Assembly (NCBI GenBank): GCA_964568815.1
Contig: CAZMRY010000064.1
Span: forward strand, 1 to 8,754
Origin: RGIG8700 sp964568815
GTDB lineage: Bacteria; Bacillota; Clostridia; RGIG6154
Direction: 5' to 3'
DNA length: 8,754 nt
In this document: in pieces, positions 1 to 6,601 of the stretch
Position numbering within the stretch: position 1 is the first letter of the stretch
Layout: each line of letters opens with the position of its first letter
Notes under the pieces: generated by a model
Told to the model about the DNA's origin: nothing
The model's input: the letters and a program-made list of their open reading frames with translations, nothing else
The model's database searches: none
Position numbers and translations under genes: made by a program

Positions 1-592
1 CGTTGTTGTAACCAAATTCAAATTTGATATCCCATAAATCAAGACCGATTGATTTCAAATCGTCTGCAACGATTTTTGTGATTTTAAGGGTCTGCGCTTT
101 CATGCTTTCAAACATTTCGGGAGTCATAACTTTAAGAGCAGCTAAGCCTTCGCCGGTAACTAATGGGTCGCCTTTTTCGTCGTTTTTGAAGGTACATTCA
201 ACATAACCGCCTTCTAAAACTGTACCGTCTTTTATGTATTCACCGTATCTTCTGATAAAGCTGCCTGTAGCTACCAAACGGCAGATTACTTCAAGTCCGC
301 CGCCGCCCTGAGCCTTACCAAAACATTCTGCAGGGAGAACTTCCATTGTTGCATCATCAAGATTTGCACTTACATAGTGAGTCTTGATGCCTGCTTTTTT
401 TAATAATTCAAAATAGTGGATAGATGTTTCAAGGTTAGCTCTGCCAATGCCTTCTATTGTTAAACCTACTGAGTTTTCACCGGGATCAAAAACGCCGTCT
501 TTTCCTGTGCAGTCATCCTTGAATTTAAGCATTACATTACCGTTATCAAGAGCAAAAACATCTTTAGTTTTTCCTTCGTATAATTTTTTCAT
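1..592 (-). CDS. purC: Phosphoribosylaminoimidazole-succinocarboxamide (SAICAR) synthase, 3' end cut by window edge
   Basis: PurC joins CAIR and aspartate using ATP to make SAICAR in de novo purine synthesis; it is a cytosolic enzyme. The frame reads leftward from ATG at 592-590 and gives 197 residues before the window ends, so roughly the last 35-40 residues of a typical ~235-residue PurC are missing. Family marks are visible: the N-terminal LYEGKTKDV (residues 4-12) with KFKDD at 23-27, the nucleotide-binding part; VICRLVATGSFIRRYG at 102-117; ECTFKNDEKGDPLV at 122-135; and DLWDIKFEFG at 185-194. The start is supported by AGAGGAA at 604-598, six bases upstream. It is divergent from the operon beginning at 762 and has its own promoter. 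Whether other pur genes follow it lies outside the window. Assignment is by motif recognition and is secure. Confidence 0.95.
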   Translation of the reverse strand, partial: MKKLYEGKTKDVFALDNGNVMLKFKDDCTGKDGVFDPGENSVGLTIEGIGRANLETSIHYFELLKKAGIKTHYVSANLDDATMEVLPAECFGKAQGGGGLEVICRLVATGSFIRRYGEYIKDGTVLEGGYVECTFKNDEKGDPLVTGEGLAALKVMTPEMFESMKAQTLKITKIVADDLKSIGLDLWDIKFEFGYNN

Positions 593-618
593 AAAGTTTC
601 CTCTTTTCTGAATAGTTT

Positions 619-636
619 TAGAATAGAGTTATTCTA
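619..636. repeat. Perfect inverted repeat TAGAATA-N4-TATTCTA over the purC -10 region
   Basis: Seven-base arms at 619-625 and 630-636 are perfect reverse complements around the spacer GAGT. The right arm contains the purC -10 hexamer, and the repeat reaches the expected start point. This placement would suit a repressor operator. It does not match the PurR box as I know it from Bacillus. AT-rich DNA produces such palindromes by chance fairly often, so function is an inference. Confidence 0.4.
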
Positions 637-659
637 TCACAAATTTGTTTTTCTGTACA
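631..659 (-). promoter_or_regulatory. Predicted sigma-A promoter of purC (extended -10)
   Basis: On the minus strand, TAGAAT at 636-631 matches the -10 consensus at 5 of 6 bases and is preceded by TG plus one base (639-637), an extended -10. TGTACA at 659-654 lies 17 bases upstream as a weaker -35 (4 of 6). Transcription would start near 624, leaving a leader of about 30 bases before the purC start, too short for a purine riboswitch. Predicted from sequence only. Confidence 0.6.
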
Positions 660-684
660 GTATTTTTTTTGAAAAAAATAAAAT

Positions 685-702
685 TTTTACTGCTAAGTAA
701 AA
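685..702. repeat. Short inverted repeat TTTTAC-N6-GTAAAA beside the operon -35 box
   Basis: Six-base arms at 685-690 and 697-702 flank TGCTAA. The repeat ends one base before the predicted -35 (704-709) of the rightward promoter, so it could be an operator or activator site. It is short and AT-rich, so chance is a real alternative. Confidence 0.25.
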
Positions 703-703
703 C

Positions 704-732
704 TTTACAAGGATGTGGAATTGTGATATAAT
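704..732 (+). promoter_or_regulatory. Predicted strong sigma-A promoter for the methyltransferase-ecf-truA-rho operon
   Basis: TTTACA at 704-709 (5 of 6 to the -35 consensus) and a perfect TATAAT at 727-732 are separated by exactly 17 bases. TG at 724-725 makes it an extended -10. Transcription should start near 739, about 22 bases before the start codon at 762. This is the only good rightward promoter seen for the whole block of tightly packed genes up to 7885. Confidence 0.8.
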
Positions 733-761
733 AATAAAAAATTATGTTTGAAGGAGAAAAT

Positions 762-1631
762 ATGATTTTAGCTGACAAATGGCAGGATTACAAAGTACTT
801 GAAACAGGACAATCAAACAAGCTTGAAAGCTGGGGAGATGTAGTCCTTTTAAGACCTGACCCTCAGGTTATATGGAATAATCCAATTAAAAAGAAGCATT
901 TAGCAGATGCAGTATATAAAAGAAGCTCAAAAGGCGGAGGAAACTGGGACTATAAAAAAGACTTGCCTGAAAGCTGGATAATTAAATATAAGGAATTAGC
1001 TTTCAATGTAAGACCGACAGGCTTTAAGCATACAGGTTTATTTCCTGAACAGGCTGCAAACTGGGACTTTATAATTGAAAACATCAAGAATGCAGGCAGA
1101 GAAATAAAGGTTTTGAATTTATTCGCATATACAGGCGGTGCTACAGTTGCTGCTGCAAGTGCAGGTGCATCTGTTGTTCATGTTGATGCGGCGAAGGGCA
1201 TGGTTGCATGGGCTAAAGAAAATGTTAAGCTTTCAGGCCTTGAGGACAAGCCGGTAAGATATATAGTTGATGATGTAGTTAAATTTGTTCAAAGAGAGCA
1301 AAGAAGAGGCAACAAATATGACTGTATTATTATGGACCCGCCTTCATACGGCAGAGGACCTAAAGGAGAGATATGGAAGCTTGAAGATGAACTTTATGGA
1401 CTTGTTGAAGAATGTGTTAAGGTTTTATCTGATAAACCTTTGTTCTTTATAATTAATTCGTATACAACAGGTCTTGCATCTTCTGTACTCTCAAATATTT
1501 TACGAATTACTACAGAAAATAAATTTGAAATCGAAAGTATCGTTGCTGACGAGCTTGGACTTCCTGTTGAAAACAGTAATACTGTTCTTCCTTGCGGCTC
1601 AACAGCAAGATGTATTTTCAGACAGGACTAA
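762..1631 (+). CDS. Class I SAM-dependent methyltransferase, RlmI-like (COG1092 type), without PUA domain
   Basis: A 289-residue predicted RNA methyltransferase. The Rossmann-fold marks are the SAM-binding motif I VLNLFAYTGG at 117-126, the acidic post-I residue D142 in HVDAAKG, and motif IV DPPSY at 192-196. The order and the preceding TGLFPEQ (91-97) resemble the core of RlmI/RlmK, 23S rRNA methyltransferases. Unlike RlmI there is no N-terminal PUA domain, and the stretch after motif IV reads INSYTTGL (231-238), with no SCS-type cysteine as used by cytosine-C5 enzymes. The target base is therefore unclear and no gene name is given. ATG at 762 is preferred to the in-frame ATG at 744 because AAGGAG (751-756) sits 5 bases before it, whereas 744 lies only about 5 bases from the predicted transcript start. 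First gene of the operon; ecfA1 starts 2 bases after its stop. Confidence 0.85.
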   Translation: MILADKWQDYKVLETGQSNKLESWGDVVLLRPDPQVIWNNPIKKKHLADAVYKRSSKGGGNWDYKKDLPESWIIKYKELAFNVRPTGFKHTGLFPEQAANWDFIIENIKNAGREIKVLNLFAYTGGATVAAASAGASVVHVDAAKGMVAWAKENVKLSGLEDKPVRYIVDDVVKFVQREQRRGNKYDCIIMDPPSYGRGPKGEIWKLEDELYGLVEECVKVLSDKPLFFIINSYTTGLASSVLSNILRITTENKFEIESIVADELGLPVENSNTVLPCGSTARCIFRQD

Positions 1632-1633
1632 TA

Positions 1634-2470
1634 ATGATTGAAACTTTAAATTTGTCGTATTCTTATGACGCTGAAGATAAAAGCAGGCAAGTACTGAAAA
1701 ATATCAATATTACTATAAATAAAGGTGAGTTTGTTGCAATTCTTGGACACAACGGTTCGGGCAAATCAACCTTGGTAAAATCTTTTAATGCAGTAATACT
1801 GCCGTCAGGCGGAAAGGTGTATGTAGATAAGCTGGATACATCAGATGAAAATCTCACTTATGAAATCAGAAAAAAAGCAGGAATGGTTTTCCAGAATCCT
1901 GATAATCAGATAGTTGCAACAATAGTAGAAGAAGATGTTGCGTTCGGACCTGAAAACTTAGGTGTACCGCAGAAGGAAATAAGAAAAAGAGTTGATAATG
2001 CTTTAAAAGTAGTTGATATGTATGCGTATAAAGACCATGCACCTCATATGCTCTCAGGAGGACAGAAGCAAAGAATTGCTATTGCAGGCGTTCTGGCTAT
2101 GGAGCCTGAATATATGATATTTGACGAAGCAACTGCTATGCTGGATCCAATAGGCAGAAAAGAAATTTTGAACACTATTGTCAACTTGAATAAAGAAAAA
2201 AATATAACAGTTGTTATGATAACTCATTATATGGAAGAGGCAATCAAGGCAGACAGAGTAATAGTTTTAAACAAAGGTGAGGTAAAACTTGAAGGTAAGC
2301 CTGAAGATATTTTTAGTAATGTGGACGAAATGAATAAATTAAAACTTGGTGTTCCACAGTCAACTGAACTTATGTTTGAACTTGAAAAAAGAGGAATTAA
2401 ATTTAGAAAAACTGTTTTAACAGCAGAAGATTTTGTTGAAGAATTTGAACAGGTGTTGAAAAATAAATGA
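1634..2470 (+). CDS. ecfA1: ECF transporter ATPase EcfA1 (CbiO-type)
   Basis: One of two ATPases that power energy-coupling factor importers for vitamins and metal ions, acting on the cytoplasmic face with EcfA2 and EcfT. The 278-residue protein has a complete ABC set: Walker A GHNGSGKST (38-46), Q-loop Q87 in VFQNPDNQ, signature LSGGQKQR (140-147), Walker B MIFDE (161-165, catalytic E165), D-loop MLDP and switch H198. The Q-loop context (NPDNQIVATIVEEDVAFG) and DEATAMLDP are typical of the A1 rather than the A2 subunit. The start at 1634 is preferred over the upstream in-frame ATG at 1592, which lies inside the preceding gene; AGGA at 1624-1627 is spaced 6 bases from 1634, and MIETLNLSYSY is the normal N-terminus. 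It overlaps ecfA2 by 4 bases (ATGA). Confidence 0.95.
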   Translation: MIETLNLSYSYDAEDKSRQVLKNINITINKGEFVAILGHNGSGKSTLVKSFNAVILPSGGKVYVDKLDTSDENLTYEIRKKAGMVFQNPDNQIVATIVEEDVAFGPENLGVPQKEIRKRVDNALKVVDMYAYKDHAPHMLSGGQKQRIAIAGVLAMEPEYMIFDEATAMLDPIGRKEILNTIVNLNKEKNITVVMITHYMEEAIKADRVIVLNKGEVKLEGKPEDIFSNVDEMNKLKLGVPQSTELMFELEKRGIKFRKTVLTAEDFVEEFEQVLKNK

Positions 2471-3312
2471 GTATTAAACTTGAAAATGTTAATTATATAT
2501 ACGGAAAAAACAGCCCTTTTGAAAAGATAGCACTCAAGGATATAAACCTTGAAATTAAGGAGAATGAATTTGTAGGGATAATCGGGCATACAGGCTCAGG
2601 TAAATCTACATTAATTCAACTGTTTAATGGTCTTTTAAAGCCTGAAAACGGAGCCGTTACAGTTGATGGTGAAAACATCAATCAGAAAGGTATTAAGATT
2701 AAATCCATCAGAGAAAAAGTTGGTATGGTATTTCAATATCCTGAATATCAGCTTTTTGAAGAAACTGTGTATAAAGATATAAAATTTGGTCTTGATAATT
2801 TTGCATTTAACGGTGATAAGGATTCAAGAATCAGAAGTACGGCAGAAATTTTAGGTATTGAAAATGATGTTCTTGACAGTTCACCCTTTAATCTTTCAGG
2901 TGGACAAAAAAGACGAGTTGCAATCGCAGGTGTTCTTGCACTTAATCCAAGATATCTTGTGCTTGATGAACCTGCAGCAGGTCTTGACCCATATGGAAGA
3001 AGCCTGATATTAGATGAAATTTATAAAATTCACGAAGAAAAAAAGATAACTGTTATTCTTGTTTCTCACAGTATGGAGGATATTGCAAAATATGCACAGC
3101 GAATAATTGTTATGAATAAAGGTGAAATTGCAATGGTTGGCAATCCTGCTGAGATTTTCAGCAGGGAAGAAGAACTGAATAATATAGGTCTAGATGTACC
3201 TGAAATCTCTAAAATTATGAACATATTAAGACAAAAGGGCTATAATATCCCTGAAGATGTCTTTGACATAAAAAAAGCAGCAGATATTTTAACAGGAGAG
3301 AAAAATGCTTAA
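2467..3312 (+). CDS. ecfA2: ECF transporter ATPase EcfA2 (CbiO-type)
   Basis: Second ATPase of the ECF module, expected to dimerize with EcfA1 and bind EcfT. It has 281 residues, the usual length. Visible motifs are Walker A GHTGSGKST (40-48), Q90 in VFQYPEYQLFEETV, signature LSGGQKRR (133-140), Walker B YLVLDE (153-158, catalytic E158), GLDP, and switch H191 in VSHSMED. YPEYQLFEETVYKDI and LDEPAAGLDP are characteristic of A2. The C-terminal ~80 residues match the EcfA-specific extension rather than a generic ABC protein. Its ATG overlaps the ecfA1 stop by 4 bases and its end overlaps ecfT by 8, which implies translational coupling and balanced subunit synthesis. Confidence 0.95.
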   Translation: MSIKLENVNYIYGKNSPFEKIALKDINLEIKENEFVGIIGHTGSGKSTLIQLFNGLLKPENGAVTVDGENINQKGIKIKSIREKVGMVFQYPEYQLFEETVYKDIKFGLDNFAFNGDKDSRIRSTAEILGIENDVLDSSPFNLSGGQKRRVAIAGVLALNPRYLVLDEPAAGLDPYGRSLILDEIYKIHEEKKITVILVSHSMEDIAKYAQRIIVMNKGEIAMVGNPAEIFSREEELNNIGLDVPEISKIMNILRQKGYNIPEDVFDIKKAADILTGEKNA

Positions 3313-4108
3313 CGACGTTACACTCGGTCAGTATTATCCGGCACGTTCAATTATTCATAAGCTTGATGGAAGAGTTAAAATTATTCTTGTTTTAGCTCTT
3401 ATTGTGATACTTTTTATTGCTGATACTCCATTGGCATATGCTGTAACTGCATTATTGATATTTTTAACTATTGTTTTATCTAAAGTCCCATTTATCTTTG
3501 TGTTAAAGGGCTTGAAACCATTGTTATATATACTTGCTTTTACATCATTACTTAATATTTTTCTTACAGACGGAAAAGTGTTATATAGCTTTTGGATTTT
3601 TAAAATAACATATGAAGGTGTTATACTTGCATTGACAATGGTTATACGCCTCGTGCTTTTGGTTGCGGCTACATCAATATTAACACTTACAACTTCACCT
3701 ATTATGCTTACAAATGCAATTGAGAGACTATTATCACCATTAAAAGTTGTTAAATTTCCTGCACATGAAATTGCAATGATGATGACAATAGCCTTAAGAT
3801 TTATTCCTACACTTCTCGAAGAAACAGAAAAACTTATCAAAGCACAGAGTGCAAGAGGAACTGACTTTTCATCAGGCAGTATTTTTAGCAAAATCAAAGC
3901 TTTGGTACCGATACTTGTTCCATTATTTATTAATTCACTAAAACGAGCAGATGAACTTGCTCTTGCTATGGAATGCAGATGCTATAAAGGCGGAGATATG
4001 CGAACGAGCCTGAAAACAATGAAAATAACAAAACTGGATTTGATTGTTATTGCAATATTTGTTCTTTATGTTGCAATTATTTTACTTACAAAAACGGTGA
4101 TAAAATGA
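3305..4108 (+). CDS. ecfT: ECF transporter transmembrane scaffold EcfT
   Basis: EcfT is the membrane scaffold that couples the EcfA1-EcfA2 ATPases to interchangeable substrate-binding S components. The 267-residue protein begins with the family-typical GQYYPARSIIHKLDGRVK (8-25). Hydrophobic segments follow at about 25-39, 43-59, 71-87 and 104-126, with another at about 245-262. The two coupling motifs that dock in the ATPases are present: SARGTDF (182-188) and AMECRCY (221-227). GGAG at 3295-3298 supports the ATG at 3305. It overlaps ecfA2 by 8 bases and truA by 4. No S component is encoded in the window, so this is the shared group II arrangement, with S components presumably elsewhere in the genome. 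Confidence 0.95.
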   Translation: MLNDVTLGQYYPARSIIHKLDGRVKIILVLALIVILFIADTPLAYAVTALLIFLTIVLSKVPFIFVLKGLKPLLYILAFTSLLNIFLTDGKVLYSFWIFKITYEGVILALTMVIRLVLLVAATSILTLTTSPIMLTNAIERLLSPLKVVKFPAHEIAMMMTIALRFIPTLLEETEKLIKAQSARGTDFSSGSIFSKIKALVPILVPLFINSLKRADELALAMECRCYKGGDMRTSLKTMKITKLDLIVIAIFVLYVAIILLTKTVIK

Positions 4109-4839
4109 GAAATATAGCACTGATTATAAGTTATGACGGTTCTGCATATTTTGGTTACCAGACACAGAGTGGATTTATTACTATTCAGCAGGTGATGGAA
4201 GAAACCATTTCTAAAATGACTAAAGAAAAAGTAATCATCTATGGTTGCGGGAGAACCGACACAGGTGTTCACGCATTGAATTATTTATTAACTTTTAAAA
4301 CAAATTCTAATATTCCGGTAGAGAGAATTCCATATGCATTAAATGCACTTCTTCCTGATGATATATCTGTCAAAAAGGCATTTGAAGCTGATGATGATTT
4401 CCATGGCAGATTTTCTGTGAAAAGAAAAACTTATGTCTATCGTATTTTAAACACCGAGTTCAACGATCCTCTCAGAGCAAAATATACCTGGCATTATAAA
4501 TACCCACTCAATCTTGATAAAATGAAAGAAGCTGCATCGTATGTTGTTGGTGAAAAGGACTTTGTATGTTTTATGGCGTCAGGAGGTCAGGTTAAAACAA
4601 CTGTCAGAAATGTAGATGAGCTTAATGTTGAAAAGGCAGGAGATGAAATTGTTATCACAATTTCTTCAAATGGTTTTTTGTATAATATGGTACGGATAAT
4701 TACAGGAACTCTAATTTATGTCGGTTGCGGTAAAATAAATCCTGCTGATATAAAAGATATTATTGAATCTAAGGACAGAAGAAAAGCAGGAATTACTGCA
4801 CCTCCGAACGGTCTTTATCTTAAAAATGTTGAATTTTAA
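4105..4839 (+). CDS. truA: tRNA pseudouridine(38-40) synthase TruA
   Basis: TruA converts uridines 38, 39 and 40 in the anticodon stem-loop of many tRNAs to pseudouridine. The 244 residues match the usual length. The catalytic motif GCGRTDTGVHA spans residues 47-57, with the nucleophile D52. KTYVYRI, FLYNMVR with the following GTLIYVGCGK, and the C-terminal APPNGLYL are the other conserved blocks. Its ATG overlaps the ecfT stop by 4 bases (ATGA). The order ecfA1-ecfA2-ecfT-truA is a well-known Firmicutes arrangement, usually flanked by ribosomal protein genes (rplQ before, rplM-rpsI after). Here those neighbours are replaced by a methyltransferase and a DUF5711-like gene. Confidence 0.96.
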   Translation: MRNIALIISYDGSAYFGYQTQSGFITIQQVMEETISKMTKEKVIIYGCGRTDTGVHALNYLLTFKTNSNIPVERIPYALNALLPDDISVKKAFEADDDFHGRFSVKRKTYVYRILNTEFNDPLRAKYTWHYKYPLNLDKMKEAASYVVGEKDFVCFMASGGQVKTTVRNVDELNVEKAGDEIVITISSNGFLYNMVRIITGTLIYVGCGKINPADIKDIIESKDRRKAGITAPPNGLYLKNVEF

Positions 4840-4853
4840 TGAAAGGCGAGAAT

Positions 4854-5966
4854 ATGAAACTTAGAATTAACGATAAAAGAAAAGCTTTAAAATTTGTAGT
4901 TACAATTATTATAATAGCTATTATTATTTCAATTGCCTTTCCGCATATACTTAATGTAGTGTTTGGTAACAGTATAGATGATGAGATTGTAACTGTGACT
5001 ACAGATGTTGTTTCTGAAACAGATGTTGATTTTATAGATGGAAAGTTCGCATTATATAATTCTCAGGGATTAAAAAAATATAATACAGATGGTGAGTTTG
5101 ATTCTGAGTATTATAAAAGTGCATATACTCCGATTATGCATAAAAATGGGAAATTCACAGTTCTGTCCGACACATCGTCAAATAATTTTACTGTTATAAA
5201 AGGTAATACCATAAAATATGAAGGAAAAGCTCCACAGAATATTAAATCTGTAACTGTGAATAAAAAAGGTTATACAACTGTTATAACGGGCGAAACCGGA
5301 TATAAATCCCTTGTTATTGTTTATGACAACAAAGGAGAGGAAAAGTACAGATGGTATTCTGACGAAAGCTACGCTATAGATGCAAAGCTTTCAGATAATT
5401 CAAGAATTCTTGCTGTTGCTTCCGTGAAGATGGAAACGAACAAGCTTGTTACCATAGTTGAACAATATAAACTTAATGATGAAGCTACATTGTCAAGAGT
5501 GACAGTTGATAATACAATTCCATACAGTATTGCATTTGATGGTTCTAAACTAGTTCTTATTGGTGACAACAAAGCATATAGTATAAGCAGAACAGGTCAT
5601 ATAAAAGGTGAATATGATTATAAGGGACGAGTTCTGGAGTGCTTTGATAATGAAAATATTAACTCTATGGCGTTGGCACTCGGTGAAGATAACGGTGATA
5701 CTGAACTTGTTATTTTAAATAAATCTTTAAAAGAAAGAGGCTTAACTAGATGTGATTTCCACATAACAATGTTGGATGAAAACAATGATAAGATTGCTGT
5801 TGCGGGTCAGGGTGCTGTCAAAGTTGTAACTGCTCGCGGCACAGTACTTTCAGAAGGTGAACTTAAGAAAGACGGTACTTACATTGTTTTAGCTGACAAT
5901 TGGAGAAAGTTCGCAGTTTACAGTTCGGGATATATAAATATATTTAACATCAGGAGAGGAAGATAG
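4854..5966 (+). CDS. DUF5711-like membrane-anchored protein of unknown function
   Basis: A 370-residue protein with a short basic N-terminus (KLRINDKRKALK), one membrane helix at about residues 13-30 and no cleavage or lipobox motif that I can see. The remaining ~335 residues would lie outside the cell. This part is rich in alternating beta-strand segments and recurring short patterns (for example VYDNKGEEKYRW, LSDNSRILAVAS, AFDGSKLVLIGDNKAYSI, NDKIAVAGQGAVKV), suggesting a beta-propeller-like fold. It resembles the clostridial DUF5711 family; that is recollection of family pattern, not a search. ATG 4854 is preferred over ATG 4839, which overlaps the truA stop, because AAAGG (4842-4846) lies 7 bases before 4854; the alternative would add five residues. 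Next to cvpA (2-base gap), which suggests a shared envelope role. Confidence 0.75.
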   Translation: MKLRINDKRKALKFVVTIIIIAIIISIAFPHILNVVFGNSIDDEIVTVTTDVVSETDVDFIDGKFALYNSQGLKKYNTDGEFDSEYYKSAYTPIMHKNGKFTVLSDTSSNNFTVIKGNTIKYEGKAPQNIKSVTVNKKGYTTVITGETGYKSLVIVYDNKGEEKYRWYSDESYAIDAKLSDNSRILAVASVKMETNKLVTIVEQYKLNDEATLSRVTVDNTIPYSIAFDGSKLVLIGDNKAYSISRTGHIKGEYDYKGRVLECFDNENINSMALALGEDNGDTELVILNKSLKERGLTRCDFHITMLDENNDKIAVAGQGAVKVVTARGTVLSEGELKKDGTYIVLADNWRKFAVYSSGYINIFNIRRGR

Positions 5967-5968
5967 CC

Positions 5969-6589
5969 TTGAAATTTAATATAATAATTGACATTATAAT
6001 TGTTTCTGTTATTTGGATAACTGCAACACTTGGTTATAAAAAAGGATTGATAAAAACTTTGTATGGACTTGCTGCATTTATTTGTGCTGCAATAATTACT
6101 GCTCTTTTTTATGAGAATGTTTCTGATTATCTTATGTCTTTGAGCTTTGTTAATGAGCTTGTATCTAAAATGAATCAAAGTATAACAAAAACTATTATGT
6201 CAACTACAGATATGAGCTTGATTATGCCTGCATGGATGAGTGATATTATTGTAAACGCAGGAAATTCTGTATCTGATAAAATCATAGAAATAATTATTAT
6301 GATTGTAACTGTAATTATAACATTTTTAATATCTAAATTAGTTCTTGGTCTTATGGTTGGGATATTAGACAGAATAATGAAATTGCCACTCTTAGATACA
6401 ATTAATAAAACTGGTGGTATGCTTGCAGGAATAATCAGAGGTGTCCTTATTGTTTTAATTTGTTTTGCAATTGTATCTATGTTTGTAGCAACAGACAAAT
6501 ATCAGAATATTCACAATGAAATCAACAATACATATATAGCTAAATATTTTTATAACAATAATATTTTAATGCGAATAATTATGAAATGA
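5969..6589 (+). CDS. CvpA family integral membrane protein
   Basis: A 206-residue membrane protein of the CvpA (colicin V production) family, whose members are linked to envelope homeostasis but whose exact function is unsettled. Family features include the N-terminal helix with IIIDIIIV followed by LGYKKGLIKTLYGL (21-34), and LPLLDTINKTGGMLAGIIRG (139-158) before the last helix. Membrane segments fall at about 4-20, 31-47, 105-125 and 152-173. Residues 48-104 form a more polar stretch between helices 2 and 3. The start is TTG at 5969, preceded by a strong AGGAGAGGA (5952-5960) at 8-base spacing and 2 bases after the stop of the preceding gene; no ATG lies at the family N-terminus. Twelve bases separate it from rho. 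I withhold the name cvpA because the family is broad. Confidence 0.85.
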   Translation: MKFNIIIDIIIVSVIWITATLGYKKGLIKTLYGLAAFICAAIITALFYENVSDYLMSLSFVNELVSKMNQSITKTIMSTTDMSLIMPAWMSDIIVNAGNSVSDKIIEIIIMIVTVIITFLISKLVLGLMVGILDRIMKLPLLDTINKTGGMLAGIIRGVLIVLICFAIVSMFVATDKYQNIHNEINNTYIAKYFYNNNILMRIIMK

Positions 6590-6601
6590 CGGAGAATGTA
6601 A

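Noticed and set aside
24..206. Open plus-strand frame of 60 codons at the left edge
   Set aside because: It lies antisense inside purC, whose conserved motifs cover this stretch, and it has no ribosome binding site.
744..761. Upstream ATG extension of the methyltransferase
   Set aside because: It is about 5 bases from the predicted transcript start, and AAGGAG at 751-756 clearly serves ATG 762.
593..761. Purine riboswitch or PurR box between purC and the operon
   Set aside because: The expected purC leader is about 30 bases, too short for a purine riboswitch, and no PurR-box-like pair of sites is recognizable.
1592..1633. Upstream in-frame ATG extension of ecfA1
   Set aside because: It lies within the methyltransferase gene, adds residues unlike EcfA1 N-termini, and 1634 has its own AGGA site.
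2227..2589. Minus-strand open frame of 120 codons spanning the ecfA1/ecfA2 junction
   Set aside because: It is a shadow of two well-supported ATPase genes, with no ribosome binding site or family signature.
3355..3897. Long minus-strand open frame of 180 codons
   Set aside because: It is antisense to ecfT; ecfT carries clear family motifs across the same bases, and the minus frame shows no recognizable domain.
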